Assembly: GCF_000372725.1 (NCBI RefSeq)
Contig: NW_005196756.1
Coordinates: 901,783-965,782 of the forward strand
DNA: 64,000 nt
Reading direction: 5' to 3'
DNA from: Emiliania huxleyi CCMP1516
Taxonomy: Eukaryota > Haptophyta > Isochrysidales > Noelaerhabdaceae
This document shows positions 38,222-49,006 of the stretch, in pieces. The notes under the pieces were generated by a model. That model was not told the DNA's origin, ran no database searches, and was given only the letters and a program-made list of their open reading frames with translations. How positions within the stretch are numbered: the stretch's first letter is position 1; each line of letters starts with the position of its first letter. The position numbers and the translations under genes were made by a program.

Positions 38222-40491
38222 ATGGAATCGAAGAAGCTCCGTCGAGGTAGCTCCGGTGCTAATGAGGGCAGCGGCGGCGTCTTTTGTCTGGTGTCTACTG
38301 TCCTCCTCAGTCTATTGGTGGCCGTCGCGATGCTCTACTCAATCAAGATGTTCGGTGCAGGCATCGAGCTCGCGCTTAACGTCGCCGTCGCCCTGCTTAT
38401 GGCAATCTGCATGAGCAACGGATGTAACTGCTGCCTGAAGCAGGTGCCGCGTGCTGCGTTTTGCACCATTTCTCATCCCTGCCGCCGCGCACTCACGCCA
38501 AACTCTCCATTCCCTCTGCGCAGGACGTTGGCCTCGCTGAGGAGTGGTCGCGTGCCTCGGGGATGGCGGTAGCAACGGACGCAGGGAAGAAGAAGAGGTC
38601 GCCGCGAGAGAACAACAAGCGCGGACGGAGAAGTGGAGGGTGGGACCCAGACGCCACCGACGACGATCTGGTCGATGTTGATGCTGCCGAGGAAGCCTCG
38701 ATCCAAGACGATCCGCTCATCTTCCACCCGGTTGGTGGACCCCAGTACGATTACCCCAATGAGGCTACGGCGGGCGCTCGCGTGGTCTATCTCGAGGAGA
38801 ACGACGACACGCCGCCGGTCCGTGTACGTTTCCCCTCCGGCTTCACGTATTGGGTGTGGCGCGAACACCTGATCGGCGGAGATGGAATGGCATGGCGCGG
38901 GCTTGGCAGGCCGCAACTCTTGAGCAGCGACGACGCAACAAGGGCGTCGGGCATACAGCCAAGGTTGCACTACCTGGACAATCTGAGGACGTTCCTTACG
39001 CTGGTCGTGCTCTTGCACAACGTTGGGTTCGTCCTAATCTGACCTGAACATCAACACTAACGATGGAGCTCGCACAGCCCAGCATTTCCCTCCCCACTCT
39101 AGGTGTGCCTTCACTGGCGACTCTTGGTACTACGCCATCGGCGGATACGTCAACGAGTACCAGGGTGTTATGTTTGTGCTGGCTACCCTTGTGCAGGCCG
39201 TTGTCTGGCCGCTCTTCTTCTTCGTCTCGGGCTACTCCGTGTGGCGCTCCCTGCAGCTGAAAGGGTCTCGCGACTTTGTGCAGGAACGCGCATCGCGGCT
39301 GGGGACTGCTTATATCGCCTACTCCTTCCTTCTTGGCCCGGCACTCGTGTGCTACGCCCAGTACCTCCAGGGGCCTTGCGTGGGCGCGAGCACGTATTTG
39401 TCAGAAGAGTCCGTCGTTGTCTACCCAGCGGGGTGGAATTGGGTTCTGGATGGAATCCGGAGGAGGCTCCGGAGCCTGTCGCAGGCCGACGAGCCGCCCT
39501 CAGAGCACCAGGCTTGGATGTCCATGGGCCTGCCGTCGCCGTGGAGCGAGAGCCCCCAATTCTCGGACTGGGAGGGCTGGACCTGCAACGAAAAGTACCG
39601 ATATCTCCCCGCGCCGGGACATATGTGGTACGCGGGCTGGCTCTTTTTGCTCACATTTGGCTTCGCGCGCTGGTACGACAGCCGTGGTGCCAATGCGTTC
39701 ATTCCGTGGGCCGTGCCACCTGGGCTCTGCTCGAGCGCGCTCCTCGGGGCGCTGGTGGGCATTGCACAGCGCTTCGTGGTCCGCATGAACGTCGGTGCCG
39801 GCACTACCCCCCACAGCCCACTCCCCACTCCCCCCCCCCCCCCCGGGGCCCGCCCCCTCCAGGGGGTTTTGCCTCCCCCCCCCCCCCCCCAAAAAACACC
39901 ACCACCACCACCACCCACGCGTGCGCAGGCGCTCTCGCTGGCATGCCGCTGACGTTTGGCTCCTTGACGTTCAATGTCGTCTTCTTCTTCGCCGGCGTCG
40001 CAGCGAAGCAAAACAAGTGGCTCAGCGCGGCTCTACCTGACTTTTCGTCTTCGAGACGCCACAGCGCACAGCTCGTCGCGGCTGTGAGTGGAGTGGTGCT
40101 GTGCGGCGCCGCCTTCGGAGTCAGCTACCACGGCATCAATAGCGTGCCGGGCGCCGTCGCTTTTGTCGCAGCCGGCGTCTGGTGCTTCACATTTGCAGAG
40201 GTTATGCTAGACCTCTTCTCGCGCGCCTGCAACTTCGAATCCAAACGCAGCCGCTTCTTTGCCCAGATCGCCTATGGTGTCTACTTTATCCATCCGCTCG
40301 TGGTCGTTCCAGTGACGCACTCGTACGTGATGCTGCTACGCAGCAACGGCGAGGTGATCACCTTTGATCGCCCATGGGGCGGCTCCGACTCGTTCCTGTC
40401 CTCGCCTCTCCTCCTCCTAGCAGGTTTCGTGTACACCTCGATTCTGTCGATAGCCATATGCTGCGTGGTCGCGTCGTGCCTTTCTCTGTGA
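38222..40491 (+). CDS. Acyltransferase-3 family membrane protein
   Basis: Multi-pass enzyme family that transfers acyl groups to extracytoplasmic sugars or lipids. Exons: 38222-38443, 38524-39026, 39103-39794, 39929-40491 (659 aa); all three introns are GT-AG, the third with poly-C runs. The N-terminus has two extra hydrophobic segments (VFCLVSTVLLSLLVAVAML) and an acidic/basic linker. The catalytic-type segment LHYLDNLRTFLTLVVLLHNV carries the conserved His. It continues WPLFFFVSGYSVWRSLQLKG, RASRLGTAYIAYSFLLGPAL, HMWYAGWLFLLTFGFARW, FNVVFFFAGVAAKQNKWL and RFFAQIAYGVYFIHPLVVVP, the standard run of helices. A ~90-residue loop (YPAGWNWVLDGIRRRLRSL ... DWEGWTCNEK) is longer than usual. Substrate unknown. 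Confidence 0.85.
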
Positions 40492-40756
40492 AGGGTGCCG
40501 CCCTTTTGTGGGGCTCTTGTGTCTTGAGAGGGGCGCGGCCGAGGTGCGAGGAAGACTTGGGGGAGTGGCGTTGGTTTTGTCCGAGCTCCCGATTTTGTAG
40601 CGTCGCCACGCCAGGGAGCATGGTGGCGCTAGCCGGCTAGCGGCGATGATGACTTTTCGTCGTGTGGGACTGCTCGCCCGTTTCGAGCGTCGTCGCACGT
40701 CGGACGTCGCGATCTACGTGCGAGGCAGCTGTGAACAGGCTGCTGTGAACAGGCCT

Positions 40757-40908
40757 GGGTTCCAACTTTTTCCGGGGTATGGTATGGTACCCTCGCGGCC
40801 CAAAGGGTGGGGGTCATCCCCGGTCTCCGGGAGGCTGGGTCTGTCAGCAGGCGGGGGGGTATGGTCTCGTGGGTTGAGTATACCATACCCCGCAGAAAGT
40901 CCAAACCC
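40757..40908 (+). mobile_element. Short TIR element family C (MITE-like), copy 1
   Basis: 152 bp. The left end is GGGTTCCAACTTTTTCCGGG then GTATGGTATGGTACCCTCG. The right end is ATACCCCGCAGAAAGTCC then AAACCC, an imperfect inverted match. It shares both ends and GGCCCAAAGGG with the 204-bp copy at 50591-50794. It ends 96 bp before the cyclophilin start codon. No target duplication could be fixed. Confidence 0.65.
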
Positions 40909-41004
40909 TGAGTCGTGGAGTGGTGCTTGTAGGTAGACGCGGCAAGGGCCCCTCCTCCCCTGCGTGACAACTGCTCCACCCCCTGGCAGGCCACCTCCTT
41001 TCTC

Positions 41005-42010
41005 ATGCTCAGCCTTGCGACGATGGGGGCGCTCGCGCTGAGGGCCGGGCCGCTGGTGTCTCGCGGTGCCAGCACCCGCCTGTCGGCGCTGCAGATGTCT
41101 ACCTTTGCGACCTTCAAGACCAGCAAGGGCGACATCAAGGCGGAGCTCATGATGGACAAGCTGCCGATCACATGCTCCAACTTTGCCGACCTCGCAAAGA
41201 CGGGCTTCTACGACGGCCTCACGTTCCACCGCGTTATCCAGGTGTGCACCATATCTGCATTTCACGTTTGGCAAAGGCAGCCATTTACGCACGTCACGAC
41301 CCCGTGTGGGCGCCCCGCAGGGCTTCATGTGCCAGTTCGGCTGCCCGCACTCGAAGGACCCAAAGTCGCCGCGCGCCGGCACGGGCGGACCGGAGCCGGG
41401 CAGGCGCGTCGCGCCCCTCTGTCTCTCACCGCCCGCCCCTCACAGCCGTTGCCCTTGCGACAGCCCTTCCCTCACCACGACTGCTGTCCGACACACCTGC
41501 ACCCTCGCCGCTGCCCACAGCACGTACACGACGCCCGACGGCACGACCATCACGCGCACTGGGGGTAACATCCCCGACGAGCTGATCGAGCCCATCTCGA
41601 ACGAAGTGGGCACCCTCTCGATGGCGAACACCGGCATGCCCAATTCGGGCGGGTCGCAGATCTTCATCAACACGAAGCACAACGTGGCGCCGCTACGTGC
41701 CAAACGCACACCGAGCGACTCTTCTCGCGACGCACCCGCCGACCCAGCAGCTGCACCACAATCACGCCACCCGAGCACATCTGCAGTCAGCGCGCCCACC
41801 CCGTTCCGTTCCGAAGCCGTTGCGCGACACCCTGTTCCATAGGCGTTCCTCGATTACTTTGACCCGTCGACGCCCTCAAAGCACCCGGTCTTCGGCAAGG
41901 TGGTGGACGGCATGGACGTGCTCCTCGCCATCGAGAAGGTGCCGACGGGGCCGGGGGACAAGCCCATCGATCCCGTCACGGTCAACACCATCGAGATTAG
42001 CGAAGACTGA
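41005..42010 (+). CDS. Cyclophilin-type peptidyl-prolyl isomerase, organelle-targeted
   Basis: Prolyl cis-trans isomerase that assists protein folding. Exons: 41005-41241, 41321-41403, 41521-41683, 41843-42010 (216 aa). The N-terminus ([20 protein letters not shown]) resembles a transit peptide and the fold starts at [18 protein letters not shown]. Core motifs: [79 protein letters not shown] and [17 protein letters not shown]. The catalytic Arg (FHRV) is present. The QGGD segment is altered to QFGC, and the loop [20 protein letters not shown] is longer than in single-domain cyclophilins, as in the bacterial-like plant/algal group. Intron 2 has a GC donor (GGCAG|GCGCGT); introns 1 and 3 are GT-AG. 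A family C element sits just upstream. Confidence 0.9.
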
Positions 42011-42198
42011 GCTCCTCCTAGCCCCGCGCGGCGACGCGTGTGCTGGCCACTGTATGCGATGACCGACGCGCGCGGCCGCCCTCCCACACGCGCGGTCACG
42101 CGCGTCGGTGCTGATCTGAGATCCGCTCGCGCGGGGCGCCAAGGCCTGCAGGTCTGGCCATGTACGGCTCTATACAAGCAAATCTCTAGTCGACTACA

Positions 42199-42850
42199 GT
42201 GTCCCAGGCTGCCCAGGCCGCAGCCCGCCACACACACAGCACATACAGCACACGTCAGCGCGGCGACGACGCGCGGAATCAGAGCATTGAGGGCAAGCCG
42301 GTGGCACGCGACCGAGCGCGGAGCGGGCGGGGGGGCGCGGGGCGACGCCAGGGCGACGCGCGGGAGGAGGAGCCGACGGTGCGCACGGGTCGCGGCGAGA
42401 ACACAGTGTACGTCGCGCTGCAGCACATGAAGAACCACGTGTGGCGCGAGATCTGGCCGGCGATGCGGGAATGCCGAGCGACGCGAGGCAGTACTGGCGG
42501 CTAGTGACCAAGCAGGTGATGTCGCTGTACGACGGCGGCGGCGGCGGGATGAAGGACACGGCAGGAGCCGCCGGCCGGGCGGCGGGCCGCGAGGCGGCGC
42601 GGGAGAGCGCGTCGCACGGGCAGAGCGAGGCGGCGCAGCGGGCGGCGAGCGAGAGGGCGAGCGCCGAGGCGAGCCGGCGGACGATGGCCGATCTGCGCGA
42701 GGCGACGACGAAGCCGTGCACGAGGCAGCACCTCTTCCAGGTGGGAGAGTACCAGATGCAGGACACGCAGCTGCTAGAGCCGTTTGAGGTGGATGTGGCT
42801 GGCCTTCATCATGAACGCCTACTTGTGCTTCGCGCGGCAGACCGGATGCC
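42199..42850 (+). CDS. Doubtful unknown gene, frame change near 42465
   Basis: Frame 1 to about 42460 (TGRGENTVYVALQHMKNHVW then REIWPAMREC) and frame 3 after it (PSDARQYWRLVTKQVMSLYD, then an Ala/Glu/Arg-rich helix, then LFQVGEYQMQDTQLLEPFEV) both read like one protein. They are offset by one base with no room for an intron. Either one base is wrong or the gene is broken. It would run into the TG microsatellite. No family recognised. Confidence 0.3.
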
Positions 42851-42912
42851 GGCCGGGGTGAACGACGCGGCGGACGCGGCCGATTCGGACAGCCACTGGC
42901 GCGCGTCTCCCG

Positions 42913-43031
<119 letters not shown>

Positions 43032-43450
43032 GCGAGTAGGACGGTAAAGGGGTGCGGGCGCGATGGGCTCGCCCTCACTGGCCCTCAGCCACTTGTGTGC
43101 TGCGGGTTGTGTGTGCGACACTGCTCGGCGACTGCCGGCACACTGTGAGACCATGGGTGTGAGGTAAATCCACGCTATCAGCGCAATGCGCTTGGTGTCT
43201 GCACATCGGTCCCGACACCCGAGGAGCGGCCAGGAGGTCAGATCCTTCACTACTTTCTGTTAGTGACAACACCTGGTCAACTGACAACTCATGGCCCGCA
43301 CCCCGTACTCTATTTTGCACGACACATAACAACTGGTTGTGGAAGGCTGGTAGTGTTTCCTGGAACATCAACGACATCGTCTGGTAGCACACACGCCGGA
43401 CCTGCCTTGTTGTGCTCACTCCTCTGTCCCCTCGCCAGGCCCTTCCGTTA

Positions 43451-44019
43451 CTACTCTCGCTCGGAAGACGAGAACTTCCTCCCGCCTCGAGAGCCAAAGA
43501 GGGGGATGTCCTGCAGTTCTCTCCGCATGCAGAGAAACTCACCAAGCAGCGCCATGAGCACCAGGCACATGATGTTGACTGCCCACCACTCCCACGCGAT
43601 CGGCCAGCCGCCGTACACGATGCAACAAAAGAGGTGGAGCAGATGCGCCGTCGCCGCAAAGTCGAGGCACTTCTTCGCGCGCTCGACGATGAAGCAGAGG
43701 AAGAACGAACTGCGGCAGTGGCGCCGCGGGAGCGGTCGGCGGGGCGCGGGCGTCACGAAGGGTGGGGGCAGCAGTGCGGCGCTTGCCCGGCGATCGCGTT
43801 GAGAAAGAGCGCAAGGATAGTGACCCAACCACCGGCGTACGAGATGGAGATGGAGTCGGGCGAGAAGAGGTGGCGCAGTCCGATGGAGGAAAGGTTGCTG
43901 CCGGCTAGCCCGTTGAGCACGAGCAGCCAGAGGCCGAGATTTAGGTAGAGAAGCGCCTGCATCGCGGCGATCTGGCTGACGATGAGCAGCGGGTCGAACC
44001 CAGGAGCATAGAAGGGCAT
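43451..44019 (-). CDS. SYS1: SYS1 homologue, Golgi membrane protein
   Basis: Four-helix Golgi protein that anchors ARFRP1/Arl3 and so recruits trans-Golgi tethers. Exons (minus): 44019-43787 and 43709-43451 (163 aa). It starts MPFYAPGFDPLLIVSQIAAM, matching the conserved FY..FDP..I.SQI opening, then LYLNLGLWLLVLNGLAG and YAGGWVTILALFLNAIAG. Exon 2 has SFFLCFIVERAKKCLDFAAT, HLLHLFCCIVYGGWPIAWEW and NIMCLVLMALLGEFLCMRRE, which fix the family. The 77-bp intron has a GC donor (GCCGG|GCAAGC), proven by the reading frame across NAIAG|SFFL. Length is normal for the family. The polar tail after IPLF is short. Confidence 0.93.
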
Positions 44020-44199
44020 GAGAAGAGCTGGAGACGCCTGGCGGCCTTAACACCCGGCGCCGCCAGCGCAAAAAAGAAAAAAATTACGCCACGCACGGGA
44101 CTGGCGCGCACTGGCACTAACACAGGTACACCACGGGAGCCGCCTAAGCAAATCCCGCCTCCGTGCACTCGACCGCCCTCGCCGCAGGCAAGCTCATTC

Positions 44200-44880
44200 A
44201 CAATCTGCTCTGCGATGGCCGTGTGAAGAGAACGAGTGAGATGCGCTGCTTCTGCAGCCCCAGCCAGCTCTTGGTGGTCCAAGTCACCTCATCGAGGTAC
44301 TGGGCCCGCGTCAGCTTGTTCTGCAGCGCGTTCGCCGCCCTCCAGAGGATCCCGCCGACCCCCTTCCCGAACCCACCGAACGACTCGAATAACAGCAGCC
44401 GCACGTCGACGTCCTTGTCCTCCCTGGCGTAGCGATACTCGCCGCCATAGGACGGTATGCAGCGATCGCCGCCACCACCCGCCCCCCCCTAGTATGCCAT
44501 CGACCCGTCCCCTGTCCCCTCTCGCCCTTGCTCTTCCTCTCCCCCTCCATGCCCTCGCCCCCGTACCCCTCACACTCCCCTCCCCCCCCCCTCTCCCTCC
44601 CCCTCGCCTCCCTCTCCCTCCTCGCAGTAGGGCCCATGCCCCACGACCATGTTCCGGTAGAACGCCTCGGTGTTGCCGAAAGCGACAAAAGCGCCCTTCC
44701 GACCGTGCTCCCCGCTGCTGGTGAGAGGGCAGACAACCTTGACATCGCCAGAAAAGCGCCTGCCGCCCGTGCCAATGTTGAACTAAGAACGCGTCCACGT
44801 CGGGTTGTTTGTTGTAACTATGACCGAGGTGGTTCGTCGGCTCCATTCCGCATTCGCACAGCCGTGCCGCACGCGGCGCG
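44200..44880 (-). pseudogene. Relic of a non-LTR retroelement, region after the reverse transcriptase
   Basis: Minus-strand fragments in several frames resemble the conserved stretch at the end of algal retroelement ORF2. They are GRRFSGDVKVVCPLTSSGEH (about 44760-44700), VRLLLFESFGGFGKGVGGIL (about 44395-44340), then LDEVTWTTKSWLGLQKQRIS and HTAIAEQIVNELA in a shifted frame (about 44250-44190). A purine-rich low-complexity block (44480-44640) interrupts it. No reverse transcriptase catalytic motif is present. The assignment is from recall of the motif order, not from an alignment. Confidence 0.45.
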
Positions 44881-45129
44881 TAGGGCGAGGATGAGGCGCT
44901 GAAGAGTACACTTGTGTCTGGTGTTGTGGCTGGGCGAGCGTTTTTATTTCCCCGGGTGCCGGGACGAGATGGGATATCGAAGTGGGAGGAGACCTCGAAG
45001 GGTTCTGTGCCTCCTGGTGTTTTTCTGAATAAAACGGGACCACCCACCGATCTCTGCGAGACTCCGCGCGGCCGGCCAGCCAGGCGGCGCGCGGCCCGTC
45101 CTCGACGCGCGCGCACACACACACATGAC

Positions 45130-45232
45130 AAAACAACTCTAACACTCACACGTCATTTGGGGCCTGGAGCCCTGTTCACGCGCGCGCGAGACGTGCAGAC
45201 AGGGTTGCCAGGTGAGAGCGAATGGCGCGGTT
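45130..45232 (-). repeat. Dispersed repeat F, inverted copy
   Basis: Complement of 33253-33356: AACTCTAACACTCACACGTC, ATTTGGGGCCTGGAGCCC, TGTTCACGCGCGCGCGAGAC, then GCAGACAGGGTTGCCAGG and GTGAGAGCGAATGGCGCGG. Near identical over ~100 bp. Confidence 0.8.
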
Positions 45233-45240
45233 CTCTCACA

Positions 45241-45342
45241 CATGACATGCACATGCACATGTTCATGCACATGTTGTCGCGTGCGCACGACATGACAACA
45301 TGCACATGTGCATGCACATGCACATGTGCATGTGCATGGACG
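45241..45342. repeat. ACATG/CATGCA palindromic array
   Basis: About 100 bp of ACATG, CATGCACATG and TGTTCATGCACATG units. It includes an inverted arrangement around TGTCGCGTGCGCACGACA (45274-45291). No coding function seen. Confidence 0.8.
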
Positions 45343-45753
45343 CCCGAGCGAGAGCCGAGAGCGGCCGTCGGCGAGCCGCGCCGCCAACCCCACCCCGGGC
45401 CTCGTCCTCGCACCTTCGGGCTCTCCTCCTCTCCGTACTCCGAGAGGTCCTCTGCGCTCTGGGACCTCTCCCCTGGTCCTGCTAGCCTCTCGTGCGCAGA
45501 TACGCACTCTCGGTGTCGGACACACAGGACACATACGACATACGCGACCAACGGCTGATGTGCGTGTCAAGCCGCCCCGCTTGACGACTCGCTTTCGAAG
45601 CGCACAGCGGTCAGCGCAGCTAAACTCACTTCTCACCAGCGCAGCTAAGAGCTAAGTCACTATTTCAACACAGTCGTAGGGGGGAAAGAAACTCGGTTGC
45701 GCCCCCGTATTTAAGCCGCTCCGAGGACTATCACAAACTACATGGTACCGTTA

Positions 45754-47429
45754 TCACCCTCCATCCTCGGCGCCATCGGCTGGGTGCGGCTCGCCTCTCC
45801 GGCGCCCCTCCCCGAGCCGCGCCTCCTCCGCCGGCGGAGCCTCCAAGGCATCCGCCTCCTCGCTCAGCGCCACGGGAGCATACCCGCTCGAGCGGAGAGA
45901 TGCCGCGGCCCACCGCCCGCCCAGGCTAACAACCTGCTGATACGCGAGGGCGCCAAAGATGGAGAGCGCGGCGCCAAAGACGTGAAGAGGGGTCGCCTAA
46001 GCACAGGCACGGGCCCGGTCTGCCCAGAGCCGGCAGTGGTTGCCTCGCGGAGCGGCGGGCGGCGGGGGTTGCCCCTGTGCCCGCGTGGGCCATCGCAATC
46101 ACAACCACAACGGCGCGCTTGAGCACGTTGGCGAGGGCGTGCGAGAGGGGCGTGTCCATCGCGTCAAGCACCGACAAGCCCGTGTACCTACCGTCAGAGG
46201 TCGGCTCTGTCCCCGCCTCCTTTCCCGGCACGCTCCTCGCTCTAGCTCTCAACTGGTTGACGAAGTAGCAGATGCCGTTGACGAGAACCCAGCCGGCTGG
46301 CCGCCACACGCCTCTTCGGCTGGCACCGTCGCTCAAGGCCGCTGGGGCGCGAAGCTCGTCGCGAATCGGCTGCGCCTCGACGAGGAGGGAGAGGCCGAGC
46401 AAGAGGCAAAACCCTTTGTGGGCGCCGGAGGAGGGGGGGGGGGAGGGGGTTCAAGGGTGGGGGTCGGTAGCGGGGACTTTGGGAGGCGAGGGGAGGGCGC
46501 GGCGCACCGGAGAGGGCGATGCGGTAAAAGAGCTCTGGCTTGGACCAGACGCCGCGCGAGAGGAGCCGCTTGGCCAGGACCATCTGCAGCGCCTGCGATG
46601 CCTACGCTCGCACCGCGGCGGCTCGTCCCCCAGCGCCATCTCATGACGGCTCGCGCTGCGCCGCCGGGCTGCCGTCGCGACGAGCGCCGCGAGGGCGCCG
46701 ACGCTCGAAAACTCGACCTCGGTGGCAGAGGTGAGAGCGACGCCGAGCACGACCGGCACCACCTACCCACGCCAAACCGGCCGCTTCGCTCTTCCGGCCG
46801 CCCTTCCCTCTAGTGCCTTCCCTCCCGTGGGGGTGTCTTCTTGGACCTGACACCGAGAGCGCCCGTGCGTGCGCTCTGCGAGGCCATGGGCCGGCCCGGT
46901 GTGGAGCGGCGAGGCGCGCAGAGAGGGAGGGCGTGAGCCGGGGTGGCGGCAGAGGCACCGAGGCGCATCGCGCTGCGGTGGTCGGCTGCCCCTCGACGGC
47001 AAACGAGAACAGGATGGTGAACAGTGGGGCGAGCGTCTTCACGATGCACGTGAAGGAGACGGAGGCGTGCATCAGGCTCCATCGGTACGCCACCAGCGAG
47101 ATCACCATCGCGGTGACGACGGGGGCAATCTGGGCGTCAAAGAGAGGGCTGGCACCGCTCGTCGCGGTCTGCCAGGACGCAATGCCGAGGCGGCCGAGCG
47201 CCGCGGAGAGCAGCTGCTGCACCGCCGCGATCGTGACTGGGAACGGAAAGCTGCGCAGAATCTCCTTGGTGGAGATGGAGGTGACGGCAGAGCTGCGGCG
47301 GCGCACGGGGTGTCAGCTGACGGAGGAGCGCCGGGAAGCCTGCGTGCGCGGCACAGCACGCCTGCAGTACCACAGCGCCAAAAGAAGCCCCACCGTCACA
47401 CGCCGGCCTAGGGCGCCCTCCAAGCCCAT
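45754..47429 (-). CDS. Triose-phosphate-translocator-type (TPT/DMT) transporter
   Basis: Carrier of the plastid phosphate-translocator/SLC35C-E superfamily. Seven exons (minus): 47429-47362, 47292-46959, 46762-about 46645, 46592-46508, 46413-46254, 46187-46073, 45996-45754. Exon 1-2 gives LLLALWYCSSAVTSISTKEI and PFPVTIAAVQQLLSAALG; exon 2 ends ASVSFTCIVKTLAPLFTILF ... VEGQPTTAARCAS. Exon 3 has VVPVVLGVALTSATEVEFSS, exon 4 ALQMVLAKRLLSRGVWSK, exons 5-6 GWVLVNGICYFVNQ and DAMDTPLSHALANVLKRAVV, and exon 7 ATPLHVFGAALSIFGALAYQ. Introns 1 and 6 have GC donors, intron 6 flanked by GC(A/G)ACCCC repeats. The end of exon 3 is unresolved. ATG 47429 gives a short N-terminus; an upstream exon with a targeting peptide may be missing. 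Confidence 0.82.
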
Positions 47430-48682
47430 GCACACAAAGAGCCGACCCGATTCGCCGTAGCGGACTCGCTTCGCTTTTGCAGCCCAGGCGGGCGGCGTGC
47501 AAAAAGAAAGCGGTGCGCTTCCTCCGGGGGCCCCTCTGCGCCGGGGAGGCGTTGTTGGAGGCTAGGACGCAAGCGTCCCTCGCCTTTTCAAAGTCGGGGC
47601 CCACTCCGCTACGCTCCGACCCGAATTTGGAGGGCCATGAAATTTAAGGTGTTGCTGCATGCGCAAAAGGGGCGGGGCGCGGGCGCGCGCAGCGCGCCGA
47701 GAGCTCCTTTTGGAGATCAGACCTTTCGATGGTTCATGCTTTCTATGTCTATCTATCATGCTTCATGACACGACAGCGGTGGTGTGGGAGCTGGTGGAGC
47801 TGTCAGCTGATCGATCCAAGCGGGTGGGGAGTGGGGGCATGGCTGGGCATGCAGGTCCGCCAGTCGGCCCGGCCTCTGACGTGGTGCTGCCGCTGCATTC
47901 GCTGAAGAAGAGAGGTGCGACTTGATTGGAGGCACTGGAGGCGAGGGTGGGGAAGGGAAGGTTGGGCCGGGCCGTGAGGGGCTGATGGCGCTGGACAGCG
48001 CGGGGTGTGAGATGCCGTCGTCGTCGTATACTGCTGGCCCTCGCCCTCAGTTGCCAGGGCTGTGGGCTGCAGAATTGGCGTCTGTGGCGTCTACGCAGGC
48101 TCTGCAGCGTGATGGCTGGCGGGACTGCGAGGCCGGCGGCAGCGGAAGGAGAGGCTGGGCACGAACCAGGAACAGGCTGGCCAGGTCCGCAGGTGGCTGC
48201 GCTCGGGCGAGGCGCGCGCGCGCATGGCAGGCCGAGCAGGCTCGGCATATAGTGAACCCCCGAGATGTCGCGATGGCGGTCCCGCTTTTCCGCGATCATT
48301 TCGTCCGTCCAATCGAAGGAAGCGCCGGATCGCCCATGTTATGGAGTTAGCCAAACTTGCCACCGTTCTTCGTCCGAGATTCCGTGGTTTTTGCACGGTA
48401 TTCGGATTTTCGCTATTTTGGTCGTGTGGGTGTGTATTCCGGGATTAGTCAATGGTACCGCGTCGGCGACGCGGGCGCCTTGCGGGCAGAGCCCTTAGCC
48501 ACCCTTTGTCTTGCGCGGTCAAAAACGTGACACAAGGGAGGGATGGGAGGACGGCACGCCGCCACCACACACAGGGATTTTAAGAAGAGGGGTGTGGTGC
48601 GCTATCCGTCGCCCACCCGTGGGCGTCTGCCTCTTCCTATCTCTCTTCGCAGTCCCTCGCCGATTCTCGCTGCAACCTTCAC
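47430..48682. other. Intergenic, with one dispersed repeat copy
   Basis: No coding frame of quality. A copy of dispersed repeat K (AGGGAGGGATGGGAGGACGG) occupies about 48532-48578. Sequence between 48290 and 48460 is AT-richer. Confidence 0.45.
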
Positions 48683-48892
48683 ATGCCACCTCGCGGTCTT
48701 CCCACTCTCGTCGTTCTCTCTCTTGTCGCTTCTTCCTCTGTCGCGTCGCTCTCCTCTGCCTCGTTCTGCGACGACGCCGCTGCCTGCCGGTCCCTTGCCC
48801 TCGCCTCTCGGTGCAACTCTGCCCTCCTCGCGCAGCATATCCTGGCCCCTCGAGTTTATCGAGCTCTCCTCGCGCAAGGACGACTCTTCTGA
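48683..48892 (+). CDS. Possible 69-aa secreted peptide, low confidence
   Basis: MPPRGLPTLVVLSLVASSSV is a good signal peptide, followed by ASFCDDAAACRSLALASRCN with three Cys and a short tail. It could be the first exon of a gene destroyed by the TIR element A insertion 115 bp downstream. It could also be chance. Confidence 0.25.
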   Translation: MPPRGLPTLVVLSLVASSSVASLSSASFCDDAAACRSLALASRCNSALLAQHILAPRVYRALLAQGRLF

Positions 48893-49006
48893 CGCCCACT
48901 GCGACCATTTGCCGCCAAGTCATATCGTTGCTCAGGTCCACTCTCTCTTCGGACACTTGTACCTCCACGACTGATGCTGGCGCTGGGGTCCCCTTCGCGC
49001 TTCGGG

